Shown: positions 16,428 to 26,984, counted from the first letter of the stretch. The stretch: DNA of 64,000 nucleotides from Brevundimonas sp. UBA6550 (GCF_002434505.1 NZ_DJKE01000003.1:1-64000); one strand, 5' to 3'. Translations and numbers: made by a program. The notes: generated from the letters alone by a model not told the origin.

Positions 16428-17680
16428 ACGACCGCCTCGCCGCGCAGCAGCCGGGGCAGGTCGCCCGTCGCGCCGCCGGCCTCCTGCATGAAGGCGCGAC
16501 GTAAGGGGCCGATGCGGTTGACCGCCGCCATGCCCAGGTCGCGCGCCAGACGGATCGGCGCGATGTCGTTGGAGAACAGCCTGACGAAGGCGTCGAAGCC
16601 CGCCGCCAGGGCCGCATTGTCGAACCGGCGCCAGCGGGCGTAGCGGTCCAGCACCGTCTCGGCGCCGATGTCCTCGCCCAGGCGCGCGGCCTCGGCCAGA
16701 ACCTCCGCCAGGGCGGCGGCGTCCTTCAACCCCATGTTCAGCCCCTGACCCGCGACGGGGTGGACGCCGTGGGCGGCGTCGCCGATCAGGGCGATGCGCG
16801 GCGCGACCAGCGCCTCGGCCAGGCTGAGCGACAGCGGATAGACGAAGCGCGGCCCCTCGACCGTCGCGCCGTCCAGGAATTCGCCGAACCGCCGCATCAG
16901 ATGGGCGTGGAAGGCGGGGTCCGAGGCGTCGCGCAGGGCCTCGCCGCGCCGCGTCGTCTCGGTCCAGACCAGGCTGGCGCGCTGATCCGTCAGGGGCAGG
17001 ATGGCGAACGGGCCGCCGGGCAGGAAATATTCGTGGGCGACATTGCCGTGGTCGCGACCCAGCCGCACCGTGGCCACCACGCCGCTCTGGCCATAGCCCC
17101 AGCCCACGGTCTCGATGCCCGCCGCGCGGCGCACGATGGAGCCGCGCCCCTCGGCGCCCACCACCAAGGGAGCGGTCAGGACCGCGCCGTCCGCCAGGGT
17201 CACCGTCGCCTTGCCGGCGTCGGTCGCGACGGTCGAAACGGCCGCCGGCGCCCGGACCGCGATGCCGGACGCCGTCACCGTCTGGGCCAGGGCGGCGCGG
17301 ATGCGGCGGTTCTCGACCATATATCCCAGCGGCTCGCCCCCCGTTCGGCCGCCGATCTCCTCGGCGTCGAAGCGCAGGAAGGCGGGCGAGGCCGGGCGGC
17401 TGGCGGCGCCCGGTCGGCGCCCGTCCGTCACCAGAATATGGTCCATGCGACAGGCGTGCGGCCGCAGCGCCTCGCCCAGCCCCAGCGCGTCCATCATGCG
17501 GAAGGTGGAGAAGGCGATGGCGGTCGAACGCCCGTCGAAGGTGGGCGCCAGCTGGGCGTCGAACGGCTGGGGGTCGATCATCACCACCTTCAGCCCGCCT
17601 TGCGCCGCCGCCAGGGCGAAGGCCGCCCCGGTCAGGCCCGCCCCGGCGATGATGATGTCGTAGCGTTCGATCTCGGACAT
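16424..17680 (-). CDS. UbiH/UbiF/VisC-family FAD monooxygenase (ubiquinone hydroxylase)
   Basis: 418 residues, the usual length. FAD-binding GxGxxG is at 12-17 (GAGLTG), followed by a YTQR-family DG motif, and the second FAD motif is RIALIGDAAHGVHPVAGQG near 288. These flavoproteins hydroxylate the ubiquinone ring at C5, C6 or C1. Which position this one modifies cannot be read directly, since Alphaproteobacteria use UbiL, UbiM and other variants. Divergent from ftsK with a 139-base intergenic region. Confidence 0.87.
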   Translation of the reverse strand: MSEIERYDIIIAGAGLTGAAFALAAAQGGLKVVMIDPQPFDAQLAPTFDGRSTAIAFSTFRMMDALGLGEALRPHACRMDHILVTDGRRPGAASRPASPAFLRFDAEEIGGRTGGEPLGYMVENRRIRAALAQTVTASGIAVRAPAAVSTVATDAGKATVTLADGAVLTAPLVVGAEGRGSIVRRAAGIETVGWGYGQSGVVATVRLGRDHGNVAHEYFLPGGPFAILPLTDQRASLVWTETTRRGEALRDASDPAFHAHLMRRFGEFLDGATVEGPRFVYPLSLSLAEALVAPRIALIGDAAHGVHPVAGQGLNMGLKDAAALAEVLAEAARLGEDIGAETVLDRYARWRRFDNAALAAGFDAFVRLFSNDIAPIRLARDLGMAAVNRIGPLRRAFMQEAGGATGDLPRLLRGEAVV

Positions 17681-17819
17681 GACAGGCTTGTCGCCCCGTG
17701 CGACCGAAAGGTCCAGAGGGCGAAACGCCCGCGCACGGCCAAGCTGGTAAACAGCCCTTTAACCCTGTGGGTGCGACAAGGGCGGTCGAACGTCAGCCGC
17801 CCGGAAGGCTCGCCCCTTC

Positions 17820-20243
17820 ATGTCCACCGCCCTCGCCGTCGGCCGTCAGGCCTGGATCAGCGCCCGCATCCTGTGGGACGCGCCGTTCGTGGTGCGGTTC
17901 CGGGGGGTGCTGCAGGCCTTGTTGGCGGCCCTGCTGCTGATCGCCCTGCTGTCCTGGAATCCGGCGGACGCCAGTCTGAACGCGGCCTCCACCCTGCCGA
18001 CCACCAACTGGCTGGGCGCCAACGGCGCCCTGTTCGCCGACCTGTTCATGCAGTCGCTGGGCCTGGCCGCCTGGCCCGCCGCCCTGCTGCTGGTCGCTTT
18101 CGGCCTGGCGCGGGCGGTCGGGGACGCGATCCAGCAGCGACTGAAGCCCACGCCGTTGAAGGCCCTGGCCGCGACCGGCGGGACCCTGGCCCTGTCGGCG
18201 GCGCTGGCGGCGCTGGCGGCGCCGGCGGCCTGGCCCTTGGCGGCCGGGCTGGGCGGTCTGTGGGGCGACGGGCTGACCGGACTGACGGCCAAGGCCATCG
18301 GCGCCCTGCACATTCCCGGCGCGCGGATCATCGCGGGCCTGATCTTCCTGATCGCGGGCCTGTGGCTGGTCGGGTTCGCCATCGGCCTGAGGGCGATGGA
18401 CTTCCTGGACGCCCTGCATTGGGGGCGCTCGTTGAAGGCGCCCGCGCCGCGCGCGCCGGCCAAGCCCGCACGGGAAAAGGCCCCGCCCAAGGCCCGTGCG
18501 CCGCGCGCCGCGCCTGTTCAGGACGCGCCCGCGCCCCTCGAAACGGAGCTGTCGGACGATCCCGGCCCGCAGACCGCCTATGACGACCTGCCGCCATGGG
18601 AGGACGAGGCCGCACCCCTGCCCCCCAGCGCCGCGCGTGCGGCCGCGCAGTCCGTCGAACCGCGCGTCGCGGCGGTCAAGGCGCCCAAGGCCCGGAAGGA
18701 CGACCTGGATCAGCAGGCCTTCGACTTCACCCGGCCCGAGGGCGATTTCGACCTGCCGCCGCTGGGGATCCTGACCAAGCCGGCCCAGCGTGTCGGTTCG
18801 GTGGACGAGGATTCGCTGAAACAGAACGCCAAGATGCTGGAAGGCGTGCTGCAGGAGTTCGGCGTGCGCGGCGTGATCGACCAGATCCGCCCCGGACCTG
18901 TCGTCACCCTGTACGAACTGGTCCCGGCGCCGGGCGTGAAGCACGGCCGCGTGGTGGCGCTGGCCGACGACATCGCCCGCTCCATGTCCGCCCGCGCCTG
19001 TCGTATTTCAGTGGTTCAGGGCCGCAACGCCATCGGCATCGAACTGCCCAACGCCAAGCGCGAGACCGTCTATCTGCGCGACCTGCTGGCCAGCGCCGAA
19101 TACGACAAGAAGGGGCATCTTCTGCCCCTCGCGCTCGGCGAGACCATCGGCGGCGAACCCTATGTCGCCGACCTGGCGCGGATGCCCCACCTCCTGATCG
19201 CGGGCACCACCGGCTCGGGCAAGTCGGTGGGGGTCAACGCCATGATCCTGTCGATCCTGTATCGCCACAGCCCGGCCGAATGCCGCTTCATCATGATCGA
19301 TCCCAAGATGCTGGAGCTGTCGGTCTATGACGGCATCCCGCACCTGCTGGCGCCGGTCGTGACCGATCCGAAGAAGGCCGTCGTCGCCCTGAAATGGACG
19401 GTGCGCGAGATGGAGGACCGCTATCGCCGCATGTCCAAGCTGGGCGTGCGCAACATCGCCTCCTACAACGAGCGCGCCCGCGAGGCGCAGGAGAAGGGCG
19501 AGCATTTCGAGCGCACGGTCCAGACGGGCTTCGACGATCAGGGGCGTCCGGTTTACGAGTCAGAGAAGATCCGGCCCGAGCCTCTGCCCTTCCTGGTCGT
19601 GGTCATGGACGAAATGGCCGACCTGATGCTGGTCGCGGGCAAGGATGTCGAAGGCGCCGTCCAGCGTCTGGCCCAGATGGCGCGGGCCGCCGGCATCCAC
19701 CTGATCATGGCCACGCAGCGCCCGTCGGTGGACGTCATCACCGGCACCATCAAGGCCAACTTCCCGACCCGCATCTCCTTCCAGGTCACGTCCAAGATCG
19801 ACAGCCGCACCATCCTGGGCGAACAGGGCGGCGAGCAGCTGCTGGGCCAGGGCGACATGCTGTACATGGCGGGCGGCGGCCGCATCACCCGCCTGCACGG
19901 CCCCTTCGTCGACGACAAGGAGGTCGAGGACGTCTGCAAACACCTGAAGGCTCAGGCCGAGCCCGACTATCTCGACCTGATCACCGACGAACCGGACGGA
20001 GACGCGGACGGCGGCTATGACGAGGGCGGAAACGGCGGCTCGGGCGACGACCTTTACGACCGCGCCGTCGCCGTCGTCACCCGCGACCGCAAGGCCTCGA
20101 CCTCCTACGTCCAGCGCCGCCTGCAGATCGGCTACAACCGCGCCGCCTCCCTGATCGAGCGGATGGAGCAGGAAGGCGTGGTCAGCCCCGCCAACCACGC
20201 CGGCAAGCGCGACGTCCTGGCCGGTCCGCCGCCGATGGTGTGA
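17820..20243 (+). CDS. ftsK: DNA translocase FtsK
   Basis: 807 residues. Four to five hydrophobic segments lie in the first ~190 residues (about 35-55, 78-98, 118-142, 160-190), then an Ala/Pro-rich linker to ~300, then the RecA-like motor with Walker A GTTGSGKS near 461-468 and Walker B-like [10 protein letters not shown] near 595. The C-terminal gamma winged-helix domain ([21 protein letters not shown] near 765) recognises KOPS-like DNA. FtsK pumps chromosome termini across the septum and activates XerCD at dif. GGAAGG precedes the ATG. Confidence 0.96.
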   Translation: MSTALAVGRQAWISARILWDAPFVVRFRGVLQALLAALLLIALLSWNPADASLNAASTLPTTNWLGANGALFADLFMQSLGLAAWPAALLLVAFGLARAVGDAIQQRLKPTPLKALAATGGTLALSAALAALAAPAAWPLAAGLGGLWGDGLTGLTAKAIGALHIPGARIIAGLIFLIAGLWLVGFAIGLRAMDFLDALHWGRSLKAPAPRAPAKPAREKAPPKARAPRAAPVQDAPAPLETELSDDPGPQTAYDDLPPWEDEAAPLPPSAARAAAQSVEPRVAAVKAPKARKDDLDQQAFDFTRPEGDFDLPPLGILTKPAQRVGSVDEDSLKQNAKMLEGVLQEFGVRGVIDQIRPGPVVTLYELVPAPGVKHGRVVALADDIARSMSARACRISVVQGRNAIGIELPNAKRETVYLRDLLASAEYDKKGHLLPLALGETIGGEPYVADLARMPHLLIAGTTGSGKSVGVNAMILSILYRHSPAECRFIMIDPKMLELSVYDGIPHLLAPVVTDPKKAVVALKWTVREMEDRYRRMSKLGVRNIASYNERAREAQEKGEHFERTVQTGFDDQGRPVYESEKIRPEPLPFLVVVMDEMADLMLVAGKDVEGAVQRLAQMARAAGIHLIMATQRPSVDVITGTIKANFPTRISFQVTSKIDSRTILGEQGGEQLLGQGDMLYMAGGGRITRLHGPFVDDKEVEDVCKHLKAQAEPDYLDLITDEPDGDADGGYDEGGNGGSGDDLYDRAVAVVTRDRKASTSYVQRRLQIGYNRAASLIERMEQEGVVSPANHAGKRDVLAGPPPMV

Positions 20244-20251
20244 CGCCCCCT

Positions 20252-20398
20252 GTCTCCTCCCCGCTTGCGGGGAGGTGGCGCGCCGCGACTTCGCGCCGTG
20301 ACGGAGGGGCTATTCACGGCATCGCAAGCGCCTGTGGATCTTCAAGAACCCCTCCACCACGCTACGCGCGGTCCCCTCCCCACAAATGGGGAGGAGAC
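20252..20398. repeat. REP/BIME-like composite repeat 1
   Basis: Unit Z (forward) runs about 20252-20309: a CTCCCC...GGGGAG hairpin, then GGTGGCGCG and a GTGACGGAGGGG end. Unit Y (inverted) runs about 20347-20398: an ACCCCTCCACC end, a CGCGCGG segment and a CTCCCC-acaaat-GGGGAG hairpin. The two units face each other across about 37 bases. The rest of this 337-base gap between ftsK and lolA (20399-20580) carries no recognisable gene. A related element with the units in the opposite order is at 38642-38830. Confidence 0.85.
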
Positions 20399-20580
20399 GC
20401 GATGCAACCGTCCTTCTCAATGTCCGTTGTCCAACCCGCTATCTTTCCCAAGCTTCAGCATTTCGATGAACAGGGCTTCATCGCAGCGCCGGAATATGGT
20501 CAGGCTCGCGTCATTCCGACGCCAAGCCGACCGGGCAAGACGGCAGGATCGACAACCATCCCGAACGGGAGACGGACTTC

Positions 20581-21264
20581 ATGACCTCGCGCGCCAAGAC
20601 CTTGGCTATGGCCACCCCCGACCTGCACCGCCGCAACCTGCTGCTGGGCGCAGGCCTGACGACCGGCCTGATCGCGTTGGGCGCCTTTGACGCCGCGCAC
20701 GCCCAGTCCAACCTGTCGGCCGACGACCGGGCGGTCGTTCAGCAGGCCCAGGGCTATCTGCAGGCGCTGACCTCGGCGCAGGGGACCTTCACCGAGACGG
20801 GGCCGAGCGGCCAGACCCGCCAGGGCCGGTTCTATCTGCAGCGGCCGGGCAAGATGCGGTTCGAATACACCGATCCGGCCGGGCTGCTGGTGGTTTCGGA
20901 CGGCTATAACGTCAAACGCTACGATCCGCGTTTGAACACCTTCCAGCAGGTGCCGCTGGGCCGCACCCCGCTGTCCACCTTCCTGGCGCGCAACGTCCGC
21001 CTGGACCAGGGCGTCCGTATCGAGCGGGTGACGCGCATGGCCTCGGGGGCCTTCGCCATCACGGCGCGCGACGCCGGCCGTCCCAATGACGGCCAGGTGG
21101 TTCTGGCCTTCGCCGGCAACCCCGTGCGGCTGCACGAATGGACCATCACCGATCCGCAGGGCGCCCGCACCCGGACGCAGCTGACGTCGCTGCAACCGGC
21201 GTCGAACCTGTCGGCGCGTCTGTTCCAGCTCAGCGACCCGACGCGCCGCCCCGGTCGGAACTGA
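20581..21264 (+). CDS. lolA: LolA-like outer-membrane lipoprotein carrier
   Basis: 227 residues. The N-terminus has HRRNLLLGAGL with Arg17-Arg18 before a hydrophobic core and a likely A-H-A cleavage at 39-41, so export could be Sec or Tat. The mature part shows LolA hallmarks: AQGTFTETGPSGQTRQGRFYLQRPGKMRFEY and LLVVSDGYNVKRYDPRLNTF. LolA carries lipoproteins across the periplasm from LolCDE to the outer membrane. The alternative start is ATG 20608. Placement between ftsK and other genes follows the common alphaproteobacterial ftsK-lolA order. Confidence 0.88.
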   Translation: MTSRAKTLAMATPDLHRRNLLLGAGLTTGLIALGAFDAAHAQSNLSADDRAVVQQAQGYLQALTSAQGTFTETGPSGQTRQGRFYLQRPGKMRFEYTDPAGLLVVSDGYNVKRYDPRLNTFQQVPLGRTPLSTFLARNVRLDQGVRIERVTRMASGAFAITARDAGRPNDGQVVLAFAGNPVRLHEWTITDPQGARTRTQLTSLQPASNLSARLFQLSDPTRRPGRN

Positions 21265-21330
21265 TCGCGCGACGGGGGTGGGGTGGTCAGGTGACCATTC
21301 CTCAACCCCTGTTCCCTTAAGCTGTCGGCT

Positions 21331-21894
21331 ATGAGCGCGACCGTCCCGCCGTCCGGCGTCCCATCGCTGAAATGGAGCGTGGCGGTCGGCGTGGGCGCGT
21401 TCGGGCTGTTCCTGCTGGGCGCCTTGGTGATCGAGCCGGCCCTCCACCGCCTGATCGAGACAGGTGCGGCGGCCGCAGGACCCGGCGCCAGAGGGCAGGT
21501 GGTGATCGGCGATCCGGTGGTCGCCGGACGGTATGTCTCCGCCGGGTCAGACACGCTTTCGCCACTGACGATCCAGGCCGAAGGCGGCGCCCTGACCATC
21601 GAGGGGGCGGGTCGCTTGACCGCCACGCCGCACAGACTGGTGGGCGCCGATCAGAAGGCCGACGCCGCCCGGACCTTTGCCGAGGTCATGGGCGCGCCGG
21701 TCGCCGCGCAGATCGAAATCCGCAGGGTCCTCGCCGACGAGGACAGCAGGCTGTGCGCCGGTCAGGCCGTGGGCTGGCTGGCGCTGGCGGTGCGACGAGA
21801 CGGATTTCTGCTGATGCCGGTGCGCCAGGGTCCCCCGCCCGGCGCCTTGGCCTCCGAGGATCGGCTGTGCGCCGTTAGAGACTTCGACCGATGA
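21331..21894 (+). CDS. Hypothetical protein with one N-terminal membrane segment
   Basis: 187 residues, not recognised. One hydrophobic segment spans about residues 15-38, after which the chain is Ala/Gly-rich with a weakly beta-like pattern. There are two cysteines near the C-terminal half (in RLCAGQ and RLCAVRD), which could form a disulfide if the domain is periplasmic. The stop overlaps the start of the next gene (ATGA), indicating translational coupling with the DUF2459 gene. No function is assigned. Confidence 0.7.
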   Translation: MSATVPPSGVPSLKWSVAVGVGAFGLFLLGALVIEPALHRLIETGAAAAGPGARGQVVIGDPVVAGRYVSAGSDTLSPLTIQAEGGALTIEGAGRLTATPHRLVGADQKADAARTFAEVMGAPVAAQIEIRRVLADEDSRLCAGQAVGWLALAVRRDGFLLMPVRQGPPPGALASEDRLCAVRDFDR

Positions 21895-22589
21895 TCCGCG
21901 CCGTGATCCTGGCGGCCCTGATCGGCGCCGCCGCCGCCCTGTGGACCTGGACCCGGCCGGGCGCAACCGAGACCGGCGTCCCGCGCGATGCGGTGGTCGT
22001 CCAGGTGCTGGACAACGGCTTTCACACCGACCTGGCCGTGCCGCGCGCCGCTCTGATGCGGCGCGGCGGCCCTCTGGCTCAAGCGACGGCGAGCCTGGCG
22101 CCCGGCGACTGGATCCTGATCGGTTGGGGCGACGCGCGGTTCTATGTGGATCAGAGCCCGATCGCGGACCGCCTGCCGGACGGCGCCCGCGCCTTCTTCC
22201 GGCCGGGCAATGCGTCGGTCGTCATGCTGGATCCGGTGCGCGTCGATCCCGGCGCGGGCCACGGAGGCGACGTGGCCCGCCTGACCCTGACGCGGGCGCA
22301 GTTCGACCGGATGGCGGCGCGCGTCGAACAGTCGCTGGCCCTTTCCGACGGTGCAGTCCGCATCGTCGCCGCCCGCCCCGGCGACGATGCGCGGTTCTTC
22401 GCCAGTCGCGAGACCTTCTCCATCGGCCATCTTTGCAACCATTGGACGGCCCAGGTGCTGAACGCCGCAGGCGTGCCGGTCCGGCCGGTCCGGTCCATCA
22501 CCTCGGCCGAGGTGATGCGGTCCGTGCGGGCGGCGGAACAGGCCAAGGACCCGGAGCGAAAACTGGACATGGGGCCGTCGCGAGACTAG
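21891..22589 (+). CDS. DUF2459 / TIGR02117-family protein
   Basis: 232 residues. A hydrophobic N-terminus (about 3-20) suggests export or membrane anchoring. The conserved family features are NGFHTDLAVPR near 42, WILIGWGDARFYVD near 77 and the C-terminal FSIGHLCNHWTAQVLNAAGVP, in which Cys-Asn-His-Trp-Thr is invariant as far as I recall. The His/Cys set suggests a papain/NlpC-like hydrolase fold, but the activity is unknown. It is coupled to the preceding gene by an ATGA overlap and is followed, after 65 bases, by rbfA. Confidence 0.8.
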   Translation: MIRAVILAALIGAAAALWTWTRPGATETGVPRDAVVVQVLDNGFHTDLAVPRAALMRRGGPLAQATASLAPGDWILIGWGDARFYVDQSPIADRLPDGARAFFRPGNASVVMLDPVRVDPGAGHGGDVARLTLTRAQFDRMAARVEQSLALSDGAVRIVAARPGDDARFFASRETFSIGHLCNHWTAQVLNAAGVPVRPVRSITSAEVMRSVRAAEQAKDPERKLDMGPSRD

Positions 22590-22654
22590 ACCGCCCGACT
22601 TTCGCCTATCCGGCCGGGTCCGATCCCCTGCGGGCGAACAAGAAGGAGAGGCCG

Positions 22655-23107
22655 ATGGCCCACAAGCAACATACGCGAAATTCCTCAGGCCCCGCAGGTC
22701 CCAGCCAGCGCCAGCTGCGCGCCGGCGAACTGATCCGACACGCCCTGGTCGACATCCTGCGCGAGGAGGACATTCACGACGAGGCCCTGTCCGGCGTCTC
22801 CGTCACCGTGACCGAGGTGCGGCTGTCGCCCGACCTGAAACACGCCACCTGTTTCGTGGAGCCGCTGGGCGCCGGGGTCGAGACCGCCCCGACTGCGGGC
22901 CACGAAAGCGAGATCATCAAGGCGCTGAACGCCCACGCCAAATTCCTGCGCGGCCAGCTGGGCCGCCGGCTGGACATGAAGTTCACGCCCGACCTGCGTT
23001 TCCGCCACGACGACAGCTTCGATGCGGCCAGCCATATGGACCGCCTGTTCGACGACCCCCGCGTCCGCGCAGACCTGGAGCGACGCGACGACGAGGGCGA
23101 TCAATGA
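22655..23107 (+). CDS. rbfA: Ribosome-binding factor A
   Basis: 150 residues starting at ATG 22655, which has AAGGAG eight bases upstream; the longer open frame is a shadow of the DUF2459 gene. RbfA hallmarks are [41 protein letters not shown] and [24 protein letters not shown], a KH-like fold. It binds the 30S subunit during maturation near 16S helix 1. First gene of rbfA-truB-rpsO-pnp; infB, nusA and rimP, which usually precede it, are not in the window. Confidence 0.95.
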   Translation: MAHKQHTRNSSGPAGPSQRQLRAGELIRHALVDILREEDIHDEALSGVSVTVTEVRLSPDLKHATCFVEPLGAGVETAPTAGHESEIIKALNAHAKFLRGQLGRRLDMKFTPDLRFRHDDSFDAASHMDRLFDDPRVRADLERRDDEGDQ

Positions 23108-23141
23108 TCCTGCCCCGTCCTTCGCGGGAGAGGATTTAACA

Positions 23142-24074
23142 ATGGGCCGCAAGAAAAAGGGCGAGATCGTCGACGGCTGGGTCTGCCTGGACAAGCCGTT
23201 CGAGATGGGATCGACCGAGGCCGTCAGCCGCATCCGCCGCCTGTTCAACGCCCAGAAGGCCGGTCACGCGGGCACCTTGGACCCGCTGGCCAGCGGCATC
23301 CTGCCCATCGCGCTGGGCGAAGCGACCAAGACCGTGCCCATGATGATGGAGGCGCAGAAGGTCTATCGCTTCACCATCAACTGGGGCGTCTCGACCGACA
23401 GCGTGGACCGCGAGGGCGAGATCGTCGGCCGGTCCGACGTGCGACCCACGGTCGATCAGGTGAAGGCCGCCCTGCCCGCCTTCGTCGGCGAGATCGACCA
23501 GACCCCGCCGCGCTTTTCCGCCATCAAGGTGGACGGCGCGCGCGCCTATGACCTGGCCCGCGACGGCGTGGAGTTCGAACTTCAGGCCCGGCGCGTGACC
23601 ATCCATTCCGCGGAGGTGACAGACGCGCCGGACGCCGACCATGTCGAAATCACCATCCGCACCGGCAAGGGCGTCTATGTGCGGTCGCTGGCGCGCGATC
23701 TGGCGGCGGTTCTGGGCGCCGAGGGTCATGTCAGCGCCCTGCGACGCGAGCGCGTGGGGCCGTTCAGCACGCAAAACGCCGTCACTCTGGATTCTCTGGA
23801 GGAAATGGTGCATAGGGGCGCCGCCTCGGAAGGCTTGCTTGCCGTTGCGACCGCTCTGGACGACATCCCGGAACTGGCCGTGACGGAACAGGACGCCTTC
23901 TCGCTTCGGCAGGGACGCCCGATCGTTCTGCTCCCCCGTCAGGTGGAAACCCTCAAAGGCCGTCTTTCCGACGGTTCGCGCACGGTTTCAGCCTTTCAGG
24001 GCCAGACCCTCGTCGCGCTGTGTCAGTTGCGGGCCGGCCGGTTAGAACCCGACCGCGTTTTCAACCTCCAATGA
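23142..24074 (+). CDS. truB: tRNA pseudouridine(55) synthase
   Basis: 310 residues from ATG 23142, preceded by GGGAGAGGA. The catalytic aspartate is Asp47 in [12 protein letters not shown]. Other TruB signatures are GWVCLDKP near 12 and the substrate loop [13 protein letters not shown] near 121, with a PUA-like C-terminal tail. It isomerises U55 in the T-loop of tRNAs. It follows rbfA by 34 bases and precedes rpsO by 12, a typical operon arrangement. Confidence 0.95.
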   Translation: MGRKKKGEIVDGWVCLDKPFEMGSTEAVSRIRRLFNAQKAGHAGTLDPLASGILPIALGEATKTVPMMMEAQKVYRFTINWGVSTDSVDREGEIVGRSDVRPTVDQVKAALPAFVGEIDQTPPRFSAIKVDGARAYDLARDGVEFELQARRVTIHSAEVTDAPDADHVEITIRTGKGVYVRSLARDLAAVLGAEGHVSALRRERVGPFSTQNAVTLDSLEEMVHRGAASEGLLAVATALDDIPELAVTEQDAFSLRQGRPIVLLPRQVETLKGRLSDGSRTVSAFQGQTLVALCQLRAGRLEPDRVFNLQ

Positions 24075-24086
24075 CGGAGACATACG

Positions 24087-24356
24087 ATGTCGGTTACTGC
24101 TGAACGCAAGCACGAGATCATCGCCGATAACGCCCGCACCGCCGGCGACACCGGCTCGGCCGAGGTTCAGGTCGCGATCCTGTCGGAACGCATCGCCAAC
24201 CTCACCGAACACTTCAAGACCCACAAGAAGGACAACCACTCGCGTCGTGGCCTTCTGAAGATGGTGTCGCAACGTCGCCGCCTGCTCGACCACCTGAACA
24301 AGGTCGACGCCGGCCGCTACCAAGCGCTCATCTCCAAGCTGGGCCTGCGCCGCTAA
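24087..24356 (+). CDS. rpsO: 30S ribosomal protein S15
   Basis: 89 residues, exactly the usual length. Conserved signatures include [20 protein letters not shown] and [26 protein letters not shown]15 binds 16S helices 20-22 early in 30S assembly. GGAGACATACG precedes the ATG. It is followed by a 10-bp hairpin and the structured leader of pnp, the conserved rpsO-pnp pair. Confidence 0.97.
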   Translation: MSVTAERKHEIIADNARTAGDTGSAEVQVAILSERIANLTEHFKTHKKDNHSRRGLLKMVSQRRRLLDHLNKVDAGRYQALISKLGLRR

Positions 24357-24385
24357 GGCGTCGGATCAGTGTAAAAGAACGCTTT

Positions 24386-24560
24386 CGAGGCGCGGGCGGT
24401 CACGTCCGCGCCTCGTTGTGTACCTAGAGACTGCCCGCGCGCTGCGGGACTGAACACAGCGCAGATGCGAGGACCAGATGGTCCTCACCGGGTTTTCCGC
24501 GATGGCGCGGCGACCCACGGACCTCGGGACTGAACGCCCCGCGCTCCACCCCATGATGGG
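24386..24560 (+). promoter_or_regulatory. Structured rpsO-pnp intercistronic leader
   Basis: The 246-base gap between rpsO and pnp contains a run of perfect stems: CGAGGCGCGG/CCGCGCCTCG (24386-24395 with 24406-24415), GCGCTG/CAGCGC (24439-24444 with 24457-24462), GAGGACC/GGTCCTC (24469-24475 with 24480-24486), CCGCG/CGCGG (24497-24510) and CCCA/TGGG (24550-24560). The 11-mer CGGGACTGAAC occurs twice (24445-24455, 24525-24535). The first hairpin lacks a U-tract. In E. coli this leader is cut by RNase III and mediates PNPase autoregulation; the same here is inference. Confidence 0.55.
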
Positions 24561-24602
24561 ACCCCGCCGGGAATACGCCCGCCGGGATACGAAAGACGAA
24601 AT

Positions 24603-26837
24603 ATGTTCGACATCAAACGCAAGACGATCGAGTGGGCCGGCCGCCCGCTGACCCTGGAAACGGGCCGCATCGCCCGCCAGGCCGACGGCGCCGTGCTGGC
24701 GACCTATGGCGAGACCGTGGTTCTGGCCACCGTCGTCTATGGCCGCGCCCCCAAGCCGGGCCTGGATTTCTTCCCCCTGACCGTCAACTATCAGGAAAAG
24801 ACCTTCGCCGCCGGCAAGATCCCCGGTGGTTACTTCAAGCGTGAAGGCCGTCCGTCCGAGAAGGAAACCCTGGTTTCCCGCCTGATCGACCGTCCGATCC
24901 GCCCGCTGTTCGTCAAGGGCTTCAAGAACGAGACCCAGGTCGTCGTGACCGTGCTGCAGCACGACATGGAAAACGACCCGGACGTCCTGGGCATGGTCGC
25001 CGCCTCCGCCGCCCTGACCATCTCGGGCGTGCCCTTCATGGGCCCGATCGGCGCCGCGCGCGTCGGCCTGATCGACGGTGAGCTGGTGCTGAACCCGACC
25101 ATCGACCAGGTCGCGACCTCGGACCTCGACCTGGTGGTCGCCGGTACGCAAGACGCCCTGATGATGGTCGAATCCGAAGCCAAGGAGTTGTCGGAAGAGA
25201 AGATGCTGGAAGCCCTGATGTTCGCGCATGCGGGCATGCAGCCGGTCATCGACGCCATCATCGACCTGGCCGAACACGCCGCCAAGGAGCCGTTCGACTT
25301 CCAGGCCGAAGATCACTCCGACGTGGTCGCCTCGATCAAGTCGCTGGTCGGCGAGGACATCAAGGCCGCCTACACCCACCCCGGCAAATACGACCGTCGC
25401 TCGGGCGTCGATGCGGCCAAGAAGGCCGCCGCCGCCGCTCTGGTGAAGACCGACGAGAACCCCGAGGGCGTCGACGGTTCCAAGTTCTCGGCCGCCTTCA
25501 AGGAATGCGAAGCCGAAGTCCTGCGTCGCGACATCATCGAAAACGCGCATCGTGTCGACGGCCGCGACCTGGACAAGGTCCGCGCCATCGTGTCGGAAGT
25601 CGGCGTCCTGCCGCGCACCCACGGTTCGGCCCTGTTCACGCGTGGGGAAACCCAGGCCCTGGTCGTCGCCACCCTCGGCACCGGCGAGGACGAGCAGTAC
25701 ATCGACAGCCTGCAGGGCACCTACAAAGAGAACTTCCTGCTGCACTACAACTTCCCCCCCTATTCGGTGGGTGAAGCGGGCCGCATGGGTTCGCCCGGCC
25801 GTCGCGAAATCGGTCACGGCAAGCTGGCCTGGCGCGCGATCCGTCCGATGCTGCCGACCAAGGAGGACTTCCCCTACACCATCCGTCTGGTGTCGGAGAT
25901 CACCGAGTCGAACGGCTCGTCCTCGATGGCCACGGTCTGCGGTTCGTCGCTGGCCCTGATGGATGCGGGCGTTCCGCTGATCCGTCCGGTCTCGGGCATC
26001 GCCATGGGCCTGATCCTGGAGCCGTCGGGCGAGTTCGCCATCCTGTCGGACATTCTGGGTGACGAAGATCACCTGGGCGACATGGACTTCAAGGTCGCCG
26101 GCACGTCGCAGGGCATCACCAGCCTGCAGATGGACATCAAGGTCGCCGGCATCACCAAGGAGATCATGGAACAGGCCCTGACCCAGGCTTCGGCCGGTCG
26201 CCTGCACATCCTGGACGAGATGTCCAAGGCCATGGATGCGCCGCGCACCGAACTGGGCGAGCACGCGCCCAAGATCGAAACCATCAAGATCGCGGTCGAC
26301 AAGATCCGTGAAGTGATCGGTTCGGGCGGCAAGGTGATCCGCGAGATCGTCGAGAAGACCGGCGCCAAGATCGATATCGGCGACGACGGCACCATCAAGG
26401 TCGCCGCCAACGACCAGGAGAAGATCGACGCCGCCAAGGCCTGGATCCAGTCCATCGCCTCGGAACCGGAAGTCGGCACGATCTACACCGGCAAGGTGGT
26501 CAAGGTCGTCGACTTCGGCGCCTTCGTGAACTTCTTCGGCGCCAAGGACGGCCTGGTCCACGTGTCCCAGATCGCTCTGGAGCGCGTCGCCAACCCGGCC
26601 GACGTCCTGTCGGAAGGCCAGGAGGTCAAGGTCAAGTTCCTGGGCTTCGACGATCGCGGCAAGACCAAGCTGTCGATGAAGGTCGTCGATCAGGAAACCG
26701 GCGAGGACATCACCGACAAGATCAACGCCGAACGCGCCGAGCGCGGCGAGGCCCCGCTGTCGGAAGACACCGGCGGTCGTCCCAAGCGCGAGGGCGGTGA
26801 TCGCGGTGGAGATCGCGGCCGTCGTCGTCGCGACTAA
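24603..26837 (+). CDS. pnp: Polynucleotide phosphorylase
   Basis: 744 residues, slightly longer than E. coli PNPase because of a basic Gly/Arg tail. Two RNase PH domains flank an all-helical linker; the second contains the phosphorolytic signature [23 protein letters not shown] region near 395-415. A KH domain follows ([12 protein letters not shown] near 570) and an S1 domain ([20 protein letters not shown] near 624). It degrades RNA 3' to 5' with phosphate and is a degradosome component that in Caulobacter binds RNase E. A clear intrinsic terminator follows 25 bases after the stop. Confidence 0.97.
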   Translation: MFDIKRKTIEWAGRPLTLETGRIARQADGAVLATYGETVVLATVVYGRAPKPGLDFFPLTVNYQEKTFAAGKIPGGYFKREGRPSEKETLVSRLIDRPIRPLFVKGFKNETQVVVTVLQHDMENDPDVLGMVAASAALTISGVPFMGPIGAARVGLIDGELVLNPTIDQVATSDLDLVVAGTQDALMMVESEAKELSEEKMLEALMFAHAGMQPVIDAIIDLAEHAAKEPFDFQAEDHSDVVASIKSLVGEDIKAAYTHPGKYDRRSGVDAAKKAAAAALVKTDENPEGVDGSKFSAAFKECEAEVLRRDIIENAHRVDGRDLDKVRAIVSEVGVLPRTHGSALFTRGETQALVVATLGTGEDEQYIDSLQGTYKENFLLHYNFPPYSVGEAGRMGSPGRREIGHGKLAWRAIRPMLPTKEDFPYTIRLVSEITESNGSSSMATVCGSSLALMDAGVPLIRPVSGIAMGLILEPSGEFAILSDILGDEDHLGDMDFKVAGTSQGITSLQMDIKVAGITKEIMEQALTQASAGRLHILDEMSKAMDAPRTELGEHAPKIETIKIAVDKIREVIGSGGKVIREIVEKTGAKIDIGDDGTIKVAANDQEKIDAAKAWIQSIASEPEVGTIYTGKVVKVVDFGAFVNFFGAKDGLVHVSQIALERVANPADVLSEGQEVKVKFLGFDDRGKTKLSMKVVDQETGEDITDKINAERAERGEAPLSEDTGGRPKREGGDRGGDRGRRRRD

Positions 26838-26862
26838 GCGACGCGGACCCAAGACTGAAAGA

Positions 26863-26894
26863 GGCCCGGCGGAGCGATCCGCCGGGCCTTTTTT
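26863..26894 (+). terminator. Intrinsic terminator of the rbfA-pnp operon
   Basis: An 11-bp perfect stem, GGCCCGGCGGA with TCCGCCGGGCC, closes a GCGA tetraloop and is followed by six T residues. The loop-proximal GGAGCGATCC core is shared with the icd terminator at 34598-34627. Confidence 0.93.
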
Positions 26895-26984
26895 CTTCGG
26901 TCGCCCGGCGCCGCTTGCGGCGATTTCGCTTGCCGCATCCGCCTGTGCGGTTTCCATTGCCGCATCGTCCGTGGGGAGAACGTC

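Noticed and set aside
17681..17819. Possible CtrA binding site in the ftsK upstream region (TTTAACC near 17757-17764)
   Set aside because: Only one TTAA half-site is present; the other half is GTAA with wrong spacing. Too weak to claim.
20402..20584. Short ORF (about 60 codons) with ATG 20402 ending at the lolA start
   Set aside because: Low-complexity, no ribosome site, and partly inside the repeat-containing gap. It overlaps lolA by ATGA, which could be a coincidence; codon usage did not look like neighbouring genes.
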